From positions 1-44,670 of the forward strand of contig CAMWQJ010000009.1 of NCBI GenBank assembly GCA_947176415.1: 44,670 bases of DNA. The letters run 5' to 3'. Shown here piece after piece: positions 18,379 through 27,245 of the stretch. Under the pieces are notes generated by a model, which worked only from the letters and a program-made list of their open reading frames with translations, was not told the DNA's origin and made no database searches. The position numbers and the translations under genes are program-made. Source of the DNA: an uncultured Ruminococcus sp. (lineage in GTDB: Bacteria > Bacillota > Clostridia > Oscillospirales > Ruminococcaceae). Each line of letters begins with the position of its first letter. Positions within the stretch are counted from its first letter, which is position 1.

Positions 18379-20349
18379 TTATTCCTCTTCGGAAATTCCG
18401 ACCTCGTCTATAGCTGATTTCAGCTTTTCAATTGCATCGTCTTCCGAGATGTCTTTTATCTGAGTGGCTGCCATTGTCTGATGACCGCCACCGCCGAGTT
18501 TTTCCATAATAACCTGAACGTTCACCGCCCCGAGAGAACGGGCGGAAATATTTACCGTACTGCCTGTCCTGTAGAGAACGAAAGAGGCGTTTACGTCGGT
18601 TATACTAAGCAATTCGTCCGCCGCCTGCGGACCTGCAATTCTTATATCATCGGATTCAAAATCCGCCGTTGCTATCGCACATTTTTTATATACTTCCGTT
18701 GAAGAGACAATGCGTGACTTGCGTTTGTAAAGGTCTATCGTACCCGAAAAAAGCAATTTAACCGTGACAGTATCTGCCCCGAGCTTTTTAAGGAAAGCCC
18801 CTGCCTCGAAAGTACGCACGCCCGTCCGCATAACGAAATTCTTTGTATCAAGCATTATGCCCGAAAGAAGAGCGTCGGCGTGGAAATTAGGCAGTCTCTC
18901 GTCAGAGGGAAAGTTAAAATACTGTATAATTTCCGTAACCATTTCCGAAGCCGAAGAGGCGTGAGGCTCGTGGTGGAAGATAACGGCATTGTCAATATAA
19001 CAGGCGGTTTTTCGGTGATGGTCTATAACGACGACCGTCTTAGCCCTGTTGTAAAGTTCGGAACTTTCGAGACAGTCCTTGCTATGAGTATCGACGACAA
19101 TAAGCAAATCTTTTTCCGTGATTTCTTCAACGGCGTATTCAGGCGTAACAAAAAGCTCGCTGTTGGTGTTTTCTTCAACCATATCAATAAGATTTGAGGC
19201 GAGATTTCTGTCACGGTATACGGCAATATGTACCTCTTTTCCGAGCATTTCAACAGCCCCTGCCATACCGCACGAAGCTCCGACGGAATCGAAGTCGCCG
19301 AAACGATGACCCATGATAAAAACCTTGTCGGAGTTCATGACTACGTCCTGAAGTGCGTTTGCAAGAATGCGTGTTTTTGCACGTGATTTTTTTTCTATGC
19401 CTTTTGAAACACCGCCGAAAAATTCAAAGCCGTTTTCAGTTTTTACGGTTGCCTGGTCTCCGCCCCGTCCGAGTGCCATGTCAAGACACTGTTTTGCTAT
19501 TTTTTCGCTCTCGGAAAGAGAGTCCGCACCGAGTCCGACACCTATTGAGAGAGTAAGCGGATATTTACCCGCAATTTTTATACTGCGTGCGGATTCAAGT
19601 ATTTTGAATTTCCCTGCTATAATCTCATCGAGGTGACGGCGTTCAATGACGGCACAGAAAGTATTTGAATTGCTTTTTCTTACAAAACCGTTTGTTGTAC
19701 TCATAAAGTTTTCTATGAGTTTTTCGACCTCGACGGAGACAAGTGCCTTTTCGCTTTCCTTGGCGTTCTGTAGAATCTCGTCGTAATTGTCAACGGTGAT
19801 TATGACAACATTCGGCTGTGTGTCTTTGAGTTTGTTTTTTAGATATATATACTGTGTTTCGTCCTGAAAAAACAGGATATACAGCGAAACATCATTTTTT
19901 TCAAACTTTTCTGACGTAACTTTGTAAGTATCAGTGCCGACCGCGCATATACCGCCCTTTTCGGTAAGAGAGCCGAAATTAATGTGTTTTATGTCGCAGG
20001 TATCCATGCCGTAAATATCATGGTCTGCGGAGATTTTCTCCGAGAATGAATTGTTGTACCATATAATTTTTTTACTGCTGTCGATTACGGCGACGGGCGA
20101 GGGGAGGGAGTTTATATATTCGGCTGTCGAGTTTTCGAGGTGAGTATTCATGCGTGAGACGTGTTTTATAGTATTCCGTGAGAAAAAGAACATCTCGACG
20201 GCAAAAGCCACGGCGGTGATTATGGCGGTGACAAGAAGAATTATTCCGATAACAGTGTCATATTCGGCGAGCAGGAGGGAGGCGAGGAGAGCGACCGCAC
20301 TAAGCACGATAAGCAATATAAATGAGACTGTCGGAAATTTGTTTTTCAA
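18379..20349 (-). CDS. gdpP: cyclic-di-AMP phosphodiesterase GdpP
   Basis: It hydrolyses c-di-AMP and so controls turgor, potassium and cell-wall homeostasis. The 656 aa protein has two N-terminal membrane helices (about 8-55) and a PAS-like region (about 80-165, ending FFQDETQYIYL). A degenerate GGDEF domain follows (SIGVGLGADSLSESE, RGGDQATV). The DHH domain carries MGHRFGDFDSVGA and VVIDHHRK, and the DHHA1 domain ends GGGGHQTMAA. All catalytic motifs are present. The start is TTG 20349, supported by AAAGGAG eight bases upstream. It is followed by rplI and dnaB and preceded by rnj. Confidence 0.95.
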   Translation of the reverse strand: MKNKFPTVSFILLIVLSAVALLASLLLAEYDTVIGIILLVTAIITAVAFAVEMFFFSRNTIKHVSRMNTHLENSTAEYINSLPSPVAVIDSSKKIIWYNNSFSEKISADHDIYGMDTCDIKHINFGSLTEKGGICAVGTDTYKVTSEKFEKNDVSLYILFFQDETQYIYLKNKLKDTQPNVVIITVDNYDEILQNAKESEKALVSVEVEKLIENFMSTTNGFVRKSNSNTFCAVIERRHLDEIIAGKFKILESARSIKIAGKYPLTLSIGVGLGADSLSESEKIAKQCLDMALGRGGDQATVKTENGFEFFGGVSKGIEKKSRAKTRILANALQDVVMNSDKVFIMGHRFGDFDSVGASCGMAGAVEMLGKEVHIAVYRDRNLASNLIDMVEENTNSELFVTPEYAVEEITEKDLLIVVDTHSKDCLESSELYNRAKTVVVIDHHRKTACYIDNAVIFHHEPHASSASEMVTEIIQYFNFPSDERLPNFHADALLSGIMLDTKNFVMRTGVRTFEAGAFLKKLGADTVTVKLLFSGTIDLYKRKSRIVSSTEVYKKCAIATADFESDDIRIAGPQAADELLSITDVNASFVLYRTGSTVNISARSLGAVNVQVIMEKLGGGGHQTMAATQIKDISEDDAIEKLKSAIDEVGISEEE

Positions 20350-20373
20350 TTTTACAGCTCCTTTCGGAAACGG

Positions 20374-22203
20374 CTATACTTCCATGATAATCGGCAGAAT
20401 CATAGGACTGCGTTTTGTCTGCTGATAAATCTGCTCGGAAAGAGTGTCACGGAGTTTGCCCTTTAAAGCAGTCCACTCACGGAGTTCAGCACCTGAGCAG
20501 TTGCGGAGAGTTTTTACTAAAAGACTTTTTGACTCGTTCATGAGTGCTTCGGACTCCCTGACATAGACGAATCCCCTTGAAATTATATCAGGTCCTGAAA
20601 CGACCGTGTTGGTAGTGCGTTCTATGCCGATAACAATAACGATAAGTCCGTCCTGAGCGAGATGTTTTCTGTCACGGAGAACAATAGAGCCGACATCGCC
20701 CACACCGAGACCGTCCACGAGGGTGCGACCGGCAGGGACTTGCGAGACAATGCCCATTTTTGTACCGTCTGTTTCAATTACATTTCCTATATCTGCGAGG
20801 AAAATATTTTCCTTTGGTATGCCCATTTGCAGAGCAAGGTCGGCGTGTTTTTTAAGGTGTTTAAATTCTCCGTGAATAGGAATAAAAAATTTCGGCTTTG
20901 TCAGTGAAATCATAAGTTTGAGTTCTTCCTGACAGGCATGACCCGAAACGTGTACTTCGTACATGGCTTCATAGACTACCTCCGCACCCGATTTCATAAG
21001 TTCATTTACAACCCTTGTAACGTATTTTTCATTGCCGGGAATGGGCGTAGCGGATATTATAATAAAGTCCATTGGCGTTATGCTGACTTTTTTGTGGTCG
21101 TTCAAAGCCATGCGTGTTAGTGCCGACATAGGCTCGCCCTGACTTCCCGTCGTGATTAAAACTATCTTTTCGCTCGCATATTCGTCCATCATCTCAATAT
21201 CGATAATTATATTGTCGGGAACTTTCAGATAGCCAAGCTCTATAGCCGTGTTCATTACATTAACCATGCTCCGTCCGAATACTGCGACTTTTCTGTTGTA
21301 TTTTATGGCACAGTCTATAATCTGCTGAACACGGTGGATATTTGAAGAAAAAGTGGCGATAATAATTCTCTTGCCCTCTGCTTTTCTGAAGAGTTTGTCA
21401 AAAGATTCTCCTACTGTTTTTTCCGAATGTGTATAGCCCGGGCGTTCGGCGTTGGTGGATTCGGACATGAGTGCGAGAACTCCCTTGTTGCCGAGTTCTC
21501 CGAAACGTGCGAGGTCTATAATACTGCCGTCTATGGGTGTAAAATCAACCTTGAAGTCGCCTGTGTGGATTATAACGCCCGACGGTGTGTGGATTGCCAT
21601 GCCGACGGAATCGGGGATAGAATGGTTGACTTTTATAAATTCCACAGCCATACAGCCCATTTTAACCGTTTTTCTCGGAGCAACGACATTAAGATTTCTG
21701 GTCGGAAGATTATGTTCGCTGAATTTCCCCTCAATAAGACCCGCAGTAAGACGTGTTGCATAGATAGGGACGGCAACGTTAAGTTTTTTCATGAGATAAG
21801 CAAGTCCGCCTATGTGGTCTTCGTGTCCGTGGGTTATGACTATTCCCCGTAATCTGTCTTTGTGGCGGACTACATAGGAAAATTCAGGTATGACTATATC
21901 TACTCCAGGCATATCGGAGTCAGGGAACGACAGACCGCAGTCGAGGATAAACATATCGTTTGAACATTCAAAGACTGTCATATTTTTTCCTATTTCGTTG
22001 AGACCGCCGAGGGGGATAATCCTGACGGCTGACTTGCGGTTATTTCTTGTGTAGTGTGATTTTACAACAGCTGTTTCGTCGGCGATTTCCGCCTGATGTT
22101 CACGCTGAGGCGGTGCAGGTGTACGCTTTTTGTAATATCGTCTGGGCGGTGCAGAAGTTTTCGGAGCAGGTGTGTGCCTTGTTTTTTTCGGGTTTTCTTT
22201 CAC
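20374..22203 (-). CDS. rnj: ribonuclease J
   Basis: A metallo-beta-lactamase/beta-CASP ribonuclease with endo- and 5'-exonuclease activity in mRNA decay and rRNA maturation. Of 609 aa, residues 1-60 form a basic, Pro-rich, probably disordered extension. The metal site HGHEDHIGG follows, then HTGDFKVDFTP, ATFSSNIHRVQQ (beta-CASP), SGHACQEELKLM and PKFFIPIHGEFKHL, with a C-terminal RNase J domain. The start is GTG 22203 with GAGG seven bases upstream. It heads a six-gene operon; the 200-base leader contains an early terminator (22364-22392), suggesting control of the operon or a separate short RNA. Confidence 0.95.
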   Translation of the reverse strand: MKENPKKTRHTPAPKTSAPPRRYYKKRTPAPPQREHQAEIADETAVVKSHYTRNNRKSAVRIIPLGGLNEIGKNMTVFECSNDMFILDCGLSFPDSDMPGVDIVIPEFSYVVRHKDRLRGIVITHGHEDHIGGLAYLMKKLNVAVPIYATRLTAGLIEGKFSEHNLPTRNLNVVAPRKTVKMGCMAVEFIKVNHSIPDSVGMAIHTPSGVIIHTGDFKVDFTPIDGSIIDLARFGELGNKGVLALMSESTNAERPGYTHSEKTVGESFDKLFRKAEGKRIIIATFSSNIHRVQQIIDCAIKYNRKVAVFGRSMVNVMNTAIELGYLKVPDNIIIDIEMMDEYASEKIVLITTGSQGEPMSALTRMALNDHKKVSITPMDFIIISATPIPGNEKYVTRVVNELMKSGAEVVYEAMYEVHVSGHACQEELKLMISLTKPKFFIPIHGEFKHLKKHADLALQMGIPKENIFLADIGNVIETDGTKMGIVSQVPAGRTLVDGLGVGDVGSIVLRDRKHLAQDGLIVIVIGIERTTNTVVSGPDIISRGFVYVRESEALMNESKSLLVKTLRNCSGAELREWTALKGKLRDTLSEQIYQQTKRSPMILPIIMEV

Positions 22204-22363
22204 TATAGTACCTCGCTTTCTGTAAATCTGATGATTGTTGATTATGCGGAAAAATATCTGAATATATTAGAAAAATCTTTATTTAAAATAATCTGCACAG
22301 ACAAAAAAATCCGCCTAATCTCTGTATTTAACGGTCTGTTGATAACCGGTTAAAGATATAAGC

Positions 22364-22392
22364 AAAAAATCCGACAAAGCCGTTGTGTCGGA
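22364..22392 (-). terminator. leader terminator upstream of rnj
   Basis: On the minus strand TCCGACA and TGTCGGA form a seven-base stem (22386-22392 with 22370-22376) with a nine-base loop, followed by TTTTTT (22364-22369). It lies only about 16 bases after the start of the transcript expected from the promoter at 22415-22443, so it could attenuate the rnj operon or end a roughly 45-base RNA. It may also serve the upstream gene 22488-23546. The remaining 22204-22363 is AT-rich leader in which I see no further structure. Confidence 0.78.
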
Positions 22393-22414
22393 AGCAACAG
22401 TTATATACAATATA

Positions 22415-22443
22415 ATTATACAGAATTATGAGGCTCGTGTCAA
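22415..22443 (-). promoter_or_regulatory. consensus sigma-A promoter upstream of rnj
   Basis: On the minus strand, TTGACA (22443-22438), a 17-base spacer, and TATAAT (22420-22415) match the consensus perfectly. The predicted start is a G near 22408. It lies 45 bases after the stop of the phosphohexomutase-like gene and reads towards rnj. Confidence 0.85.
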
Positions 22444-22487
22444 GAGTAAAACAAAAAAATCGCATATAATTAAAACAAATTAGAATA

Positions 22488-23546
22488 TCACGGGGTGTAT
22501 TCCCTCAATGTAATGTTGCAGAGTTCGGAGGCGGTTTCGGCTGAAAGTGCCTGTGCAGTGAGCATTATGCGGTTGCGACCGCTACGTGTAATAATTATTC
22601 GTCCGTCTGGTCGGTCTATCGTCTTTGGATTTTCAGGCGGAGAGGAGATAATAATTTCCCGTCTTGACGTTGCAAGCGGAGGGAGATTTTTTATTCTTTC
22701 GGAAAAGTCTTTTAGGTCGGCAGTAAGTTGCAGTATCATATAAAGGGGGTCGTTGAGAAAACGTTGTTGCACTGCTTCTGTCGGAATATTTTCACTTTCG
22801 GAAAAACGCCTTATATTCGGACTTTCCGCTATATAGTGGAAGTTATCGGGGAGGAATACAGCCTGTCCGCTTTCAGAGATTTTCAGGACATGGGCGAGAG
22901 TTAGTTTTTCGTGGGAGATAAAGCCGAGGTCGGCGGAAAAGGCGTTTACACGCTGTCCGTCGTCGGAAACCTGAAAAACAAGATTTTCGTCGTTGCCTGA
23001 GAAAAATTCGAGCCACAGAGACCGCACGGACTTATTGCCACAGCTTACGGAAGCAGGAATTGAACAGCTTATATTGCTTGAGGACTGTGCGAGATTTTCG
23101 GTGTAGATGTCACGGAAAGACGTTGTTCGCTTTATTTTTCCGCACTTTTCCGCAGTTTTTGCAGGCGGTGACTTGATGATTGCCGAGATGGTGGCAGAGG
23201 GAAGAGAAAAGGCATTTTTCCCGAAAATGTAGATTCGGGGTGAAGAACTTCCGCCTATGAAGATACCGCAGTCGGAAGAGAGCAGGGGGAGGGCAAAGCG
23301 GAAAGACGGCAGGTCGGTATTTTCGCATACGAAGACATCTTTTCCGCACTCCGATATGCCACAGCAGACGGCATACAGAACAGGGAGATTTGCGAATCCA
23401 TCGCAACCGATGCTGAAACGTCCGAAGAAACGGGAGAGAGTCCGTCCGAAGTCCGAAGCCTCCGAAGTGCTGAATCTTGCGGAGGGCAAAGGCTCACAGA
23501 AACTGTTTCTGAAACTTAGACAACGATTTTCACCTATATACGCCAT
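22488..23546 (-). CDS. degenerate phosphohexomutase-like protein (probable pseudoenzyme)
   Basis: The 352 aa sequence can be laid over the alpha-D-phosphohexomutase family (GlmM/phosphomannomutase), which interconverts sugar 1- and 6-phosphates. FSIGCDGF (residues 44-51) matches the G-x-D-x-R N-terminal motif. IGGSSSP (97-103) sits at the active-site TASHNP loop, keeping a Ser at position 100 but losing His and Asn. SDDGQR (194-199) matches the metal loop DGDGDR with only one of three Asp left. ITRSGRNR (319-326) matches the phosphate-binding R-x-S-G-T-E-P loop. The protein is about 100 residues shorter than GlmM. It is probably not a mutase and may bind sugar phosphates or serve structurally. 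ATG 23546 has AAGGAG twelve bases upstream. It lies 31 bases after the symporter gene and may be co-transcribed. The family is inferred from motifs by eye. Confidence 0.6.
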   Translation of the reverse strand: MAYIGENRCLSFRNSFCEPLPSARFSTSEASDFGRTLSRFFGRFSIGCDGFANLPVLYAVCCGISECGKDVFVCENTDLPSFRFALPLLSSDCGIFIGGSSSPRIYIFGKNAFSLPSATISAIIKSPPAKTAEKCGKIKRTTSFRDIYTENLAQSSSNISCSIPASVSCGNKSVRSLWLEFFSGNDENLVFQVSDDGQRVNAFSADLGFISHEKLTLAHVLKISESGQAVFLPDNFHYIAESPNIRRFSESENIPTEAVQQRFLNDPLYMILQLTADLKDFSERIKNLPPLATSRREIIISSPPENPKTIDRPDGRIIITRSGRNRIMLTAQALSAETASELCNITLREYTP

Positions 23547-23577
23547 GTTTTTTTAACACTCCTTTTATACATATTTT

Positions 23578-24825
23578 TCACTTTTTATTATCGCTGTTTT
23601 TTCGGACTTTATTCATAAGCAGAATAAGCCCCGTGAGGTTCGGAATCGCCATAAGACCGTTGAATATATCCGAAACCGCCCAGACGGTTTTCATTTTAAA
23701 GACAGCTCCGAGAGATGCGACGACGGCGAATATTACACAGAAAACTCCGCCGAAATGTTCTCCCGAAAGGTAACCGAAAGCCGTTGCACCGCAGTAGTAC
23801 CAGCCTATTACGGTACAGAATGCAAATACAGCGGTTGCAAATGCGAGGAACGGAAGGGAATATTTGCCCATAACAGAGGAAAAAGCCGATTCGACAGAGA
23901 AATCCCCACGCACGCAAAGAAGAGTAACGGCAGTCAGCGTACAGCAGAAAATCGTATCAAAAAATACTTCAAACATACTCCAGTTGCCTTGTAATTTCTG
24001 ATTGTCACTTTTCGCAGAACTATGGAGGATTGCAGAACTTCCGAGACCTGCTTCATTGGAGAAAATCCCTCTTCTTATGCCTACCGATACCGCATAGCCC
24101 GATATTCCGCCGAAAGCCTGTTCCGCCCCGAATGCCTCATGGAAAATTTCAGAAAAGGCACGGGGAATGTTTTCCCTGAATTTAATTATTACGGCAAGAC
24201 AGCCGATTATATAGAGAAGTGAAACGACGGGCAGAAGTGCCTGTGCGGTTTTTCCGATACGCTCAGCACCTCCGCTTATGACGAGATAGATTATAAGGCA
24301 GACAGCAGGAGCGAGGACATATTTTTTTATGTCGATGCATGAAACAAGGCTTTCCGAAAAAGTGTTTATCTGTACCATTCCGCCCATGCCGAGAGAAGCA
24401 AGCACACAGAATATTGCGAACATAACCGCAAGCCGTCTGCTGTTGAGACCCTTTTCAAGATAAGCCATAGTGCCTCTGGTTTTTCCGTCACTGTAAATCA
24501 CAGAAAGGGAGTTTTCGGCATAGACGAGAGCCATTCCGAGAAAAGCTGATACCCACATCCAGAAAACCGCCCCCGCACCGCCTGTTGCAATTGCGGTTGC
24601 AACCCCTGCTATATTGCCTGTACCCATTGATGTTCCGAGCGAGAGACAAACCGTCCTGAACTGCGACAAACCTTTGTTTTCCGCCCTGTTGCGTGAGTTT
24701 TTTATAATATACGGAAACATTCCAAACTGTATAAAGCCGAGTTTTATGGTATATGCAAGACCTGTTGCAAGGAGGAGAAAGACAAGACCGCCACCCCATA
24801 TAAAAGCGTTAATTTTTTCAATCAA
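23578..24825 (-). CDS. AGCS family amino acid (alanine/glycine):sodium symporter
   Basis: A 415 aa polytopic transporter with about ten to eleven hydrophobic segments. The family signature GTSMGTGNIAGVATAIATGG is at about residues 64-83, followed by AVFWMWVSAFLGMALVYAE. A central segment RRGIFSNEAGLGSSAILHSSA also matches AGCS proteins such as AlsT/DagA. It imports alanine, glycine or glutamine with Na+; the exact substrate is not visible. The start is TTG 24825, well supported by GGAGGG eight bases upstream. It is divergent from the PH-domain genes and upstream of the phosphohexomutase-like gene. It is slightly short for the family (about 450-480 aa), mainly at the N-terminus. Confidence 0.92.
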   Translation of the reverse strand: MIEKINAFIWGGGLVFLLLATGLAYTIKLGFIQFGMFPYIIKNSRNRAENKGLSQFRTVCLSLGTSMGTGNIAGVATAIATGGAGAVFWMWVSAFLGMALVYAENSLSVIYSDGKTRGTMAYLEKGLNSRRLAVMFAIFCVLASLGMGGMVQINTFSESLVSCIDIKKYVLAPAVCLIIYLVISGGAERIGKTAQALLPVVSLLYIIGCLAVIIKFRENIPRAFSEIFHEAFGAEQAFGGISGYAVSVGIRRGIFSNEAGLGSSAILHSSAKSDNQKLQGNWSMFEVFFDTIFCCTLTAVTLLCVRGDFSVESAFSSVMGKYSLPFLAFATAVFAFCTVIGWYYCGATAFGYLSGEHFGGVFCVIFAVVASLGAVFKMKTVWAVSDIFNGLMAIPNLTGLILLMNKVRKNSDNKK

Positions 24826-24847
24826 TTTAAAATCCCTCCGAAAAAAG

Positions 24848-24876
24848 TATACATTAAATAATATTTGTGGTATAAT
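24848..24876 (+). promoter_or_regulatory. promoter of the PH-domain genes
   Basis: TATACA (24848-24853), a 17-base spacer and a perfect TATAAT (24871-24876). It lies about 70 bases before the first PH-domain gene, whose ribosome site is AAGGAGG. Confidence 0.65.
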
Positions 24877-24947
24877 AGAAATATTACAGGTGCGGAGGGA
24901 GGGCTGTAAAGGCTTTTACATCATTATGCAAGGAGGAATAGTATCAA

Positions 24948-25406
24948 ATGAAAAAATATTTTCCTGACAGCCACTGTCTTTTTACACTTAGGATTACGAT
25001 AATTTCCGTATCGCTTTTGCTTGCGGTTGCGGTAAATTACTTCATAACGGTCGGACTGCTTGTAATCCTTACTGATATAATAATAGGAGCGTCGGCTTTT
25101 TTCCTGATGTTCGCATATCTTCCGCTGTTCATAAGGTCGCTCGGATATACCCTTACTGAAAATGAAATAATCAGGTCGGGGGGCGTGATAATGAAAACAC
25201 ACCAGTCCGTTAAATTTTCGTCCATACAGTACACAAAAGTAATAACAACGCCTTTTTCGCAATATACGGGAATTAACTTTATAGTCTGCTTTGTCTACGG
25301 CGGACGGCTGAGTCTGTTGTTTCTGAATCATGAAGATGCGAGGGAAATTCTTAAAAAAATTGACAGCTATACAAGCAGAGGAGGTGGCGGAGATGATTTA
25401 TCATGA
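24948..25406 (+). CDS. membrane protein with bacterial PH domain (YdbS-like)
   Basis: A 152 aa protein with two membrane helices (about residues 13-37 and 37-62). A bacterial PH domain (bPH2/DUF304) follows: YTLTENEIIRSGGVIMKTHQSVKFSSIQY is its opening strand set. It is the small member of the YdbS-YdbT pair found in Firmicutes. In B. subtilis these proteins are linked to resistance to a Bacillus amyloliquefaciens antimicrobial, but the molecular role is not settled. ATG 24948 has AAGGAGG upstream. Its end overlaps the start of the next gene by 14 bases, indicating coupled expression. Confidence 0.85.
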   Translation: MKKYFPDSHCLFTLRITIISVSLLLAVAVNYFITVGLLVILTDIIIGASAFFLMFAYLPLFIRSLGYTLTENEIIRSGGVIMKTHQSVKFSSIQYTKVITTPFSQYTGINFIVCFVYGGRLSLLFLNHEDAREILKKIDSYTSRGGGGDDLS

Positions 25407-25857
25407 ACACCCTTTGAGGATTCTGCGGTATTCAGCCAAAAATATATGGCTTCTGGTGTTTCCGCTTTTTCGTGGCATGAGGGTTATAAGGCTCGACGCT
25501 GACAGGCTTTATCAGTGGTTCAGGGGGGCGTGGCTCGATATAGCTGTGATAGGCGTTATAATACTTTTTGGTTATATAAGGTGGCATTTTTCAGGCATAC
25601 AGATTACAGATACGGAAATAATCTATCGTGAGGGGATTTCCGCAAAAATCCGTACTTCCGTTCCTTTTGAAAACGTCAGTTCCGTAACGGTTGAGAGACC
25701 TTTTTACCTTGTGCTGTTAAGGGCGGTTAAGATAGGTTGCGATACAAGCGGTGGAATTTCGGGAAATGCAGATTTGAGGCTTATGGTTACGGAAAAATTT
25801 TCTGCTGAATTTCTCCGTCATATTCCCGAAACAGACGACAGGAACAAAGCCGAATAA
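25393..25857 (+). CDS. PH-domain membrane protein (YdbT-like), N-terminal part before an in-frame TAA
   Basis: The 154 codons encode MIYHEHPLRILRYSAKNIW, two membrane segments (about 15-65, including LDIAVIGVIILFGYI) and one complete PH-like domain (IQITDTEIIYREGISAKIRT ... RAVKIGCDTSGG). The reading frame ends at TAA 25855-25857, yet the same frame continues open to 26853 with matching family content, giving a total of 486 codons, about the length of intact YdbT. ATG 25393 has GGAGG eight bases upstream; a longer in-frame ATG at 25330 lies deep inside the previous gene. As it stands this part would yield a truncated protein with a single PH domain, unless the stop is read through. Confidence 0.75.
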   Translation: MIYHEHPLRILRYSAKNIWLLVFPLFRGMRVIRLDADRLYQWFRGAWLDIAVIGVIILFGYIRWHFSGIQITDTEIIYREGISAKIRTSVPFENVSSVTVERPFYLVLLRAVKIGCDTSGGISGNADLRLMVTEKFSAEFLRHIPETDDRNKAE

Positions 25858-26853
25858 TTCACCGGCAGAAATACGCTTTCCGTTCTGCTTTTTTCGGTTT
25901 TCTTTTCAAGCGGTTTTTCAGGAGCGGTTTATATAGCGACTTTTTTCTTCAAAGGCGGAGACATTGCCCATGATATAATAAACGTCTCGCTTGAGAGAAT
26001 AACCGAAACAACTACACGTCTCGGCGGAAAAATTCTTCTCGGCATACCCTCTGTTGCACTTGCGGTAGGTATTTTCTTTCTATCTGCATGGCTTGTCTCT
26101 TTCCTGATGAATATTTTCCGATATTTCGGCTTTACCGCCCACGGCGACGAATATCGTCTTAAAATTTCCTGCGGACTCTTCAACCGCCGTGAATACCGCA
26201 TAACCTCCGCACATATAAATTACACCGACCTCAGACAAAATTTAATTATGAAATTTCTTGGCACTGTTGCAGTAAACATAAGCTGTGCGGGCTATGGCTC
26301 GGCAAAAAATCATCTTCCTGTACTTCTTCCCGTCGGTAAGGAAAAAAATATCGGTAAAACCCTTGGAAAAATCGGAATATTCGGCGGTGCGTCAAATGAA
26401 TTTCGTCCGCAGAAAAACGGCTGGTGGCAATATATATGGAAACCTGTTATTACTGCCGTGATGATTTTTCCGCTTCATATCTTTACGGGAAAAATCTTCC
26501 CCGATATTTCGGAACTGACTTTTTTCTTCTCCGTGATGTCGGCTGTTCCTCTGCTGTGGTTTCTGGCGGTCGGATTCACTTCTTTCTTCACAAGCGGTGT
26601 TTCATTCTGTGACAGCAAAATCATTCTGAGATGTTCAAACGGCACGGACTTCCATACCGTTGTGGCGGAGCGTAGCCATATTGTCAAGGTCGGTATTCGG
26701 CAGACAGTTTTTCAGCAGATAAACGGAAAATGTACGCTTTTGCTTTGGATTGGCAGTGAGGAACGCTCGCATTTTCGCATAAAGTCCCTTAAATTGTCCG
26801 ATGCGGTGGAGATATGTAAAATGCTTGACTATAATATAAATGAATGTTTCTGA
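25858..26853 (+). pseudogene. C-terminal part of the YdbT-like protein, cut off by the in-frame TAA
   Basis: Directly after TAA 25855-25857 and in the same frame, 331 codons continue. They hold two membrane segments (LSVLLFSVFFSSGFSGAVY and ILLGIPSVALAVGIFFLSAW), a second PH-like domain (HGDEYRLKISCGLFNRREY), another membrane pair (about 26455-26590) and a third PH-like domain ending NINECF. There is no ATG, GTG or TTG in frame until ATG 26107, which has no ribosome site and would remove the first membrane pair. So this half cannot sensibly be translated on its own. One base change would restore one continuous protein. It may be a recent nonsense mutation, a sequence error or a read-through site. 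Confidence 0.75.
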
Positions 26854-26863
26854 AAAAAATATC

Positions 26864-26892
26864 TTGACAAATTTCCGACCGTGTGCTATAAT
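26864..26892 (+). promoter_or_regulatory. consensus sigma-A promoter of rnpB
   Basis: Perfect TTGACA (26864-26869), 17-base spacer and perfect TATAAT (26887-26892). The predicted start, seven bases on, is the first base of the RNase P RNA P1 helix (26899). Confidence 0.92.
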
Positions 26893-26898
26893 ACAAAT

Positions 26899-27241
26899 GT
26901 GAGCGGACTATACAGCAGCGGAAACGCTTTTAGTTTACGAGGAAAGTCCGGGCATCACAGAGCAGGGTAGCTGTTAACGACAGCCGAGGGCGACCTCAGG
27001 GCAAGTGCAACAGAAATAAACTTCCGTTTCGGCGGTAAAGGTGGAAAGGCGAGGTAAAAGCTCACCGGAGTGCAGGAGACTGCACTGCCATGTAAACCCT
27101 ACCTGATGCAACGTCTATTGGTGCTTTGTATCTTAACGTCTGCTCGGCGGATATGAAGTAATGACGGCTTTAACCGTTCGGCGACGGGCGGTATAGATAA
27201 ATTGCTGTACACGACAGAACCCGGCTTATCGGTTCGGTCAC
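26899..27241 (+). ncRNA. rnpB: RNase P RNA, catalytic subunit
   Basis: This ribozyme removes 5' leaders from tRNA precursors. Hallmark conserved regions are present: GAGGAAAGTCCGGGC near 26939 and ACAGAACCCGGCTTATCG near 27214. The ends pair as helix P1, GTGAGCGGAC (26899-26908) with GTTCGGTCAC (27232-27241), with one mismatch. GAGGTAAAAGCTCACCGG in the middle matches the P12 region of type A RNAs, so I call it type A. The roughly 343-base length is normal. It has a perfect promoter and a terminator five bases after P1. No reading frame fits here. Confidence 0.95.
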
Positions 27242-27245
27242 ACAA

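Noticed and set aside
24877-24947. A regulatory hairpin in the leader of the YdbS-like gene (GTAAA with TTTAC)
   Set aside because: The stem is short and no terminator or sequestered ribosome site follows, so it is likely chance.
26107-26853. An independent gene starting at ATG 26107
   Set aside because: There is no ribosome site, the start would fall between a membrane segment and its PH domain, and the upstream 83 codons in the same frame clearly belong to the protein. It is treated as the cut-off half of the YdbT-like gene.
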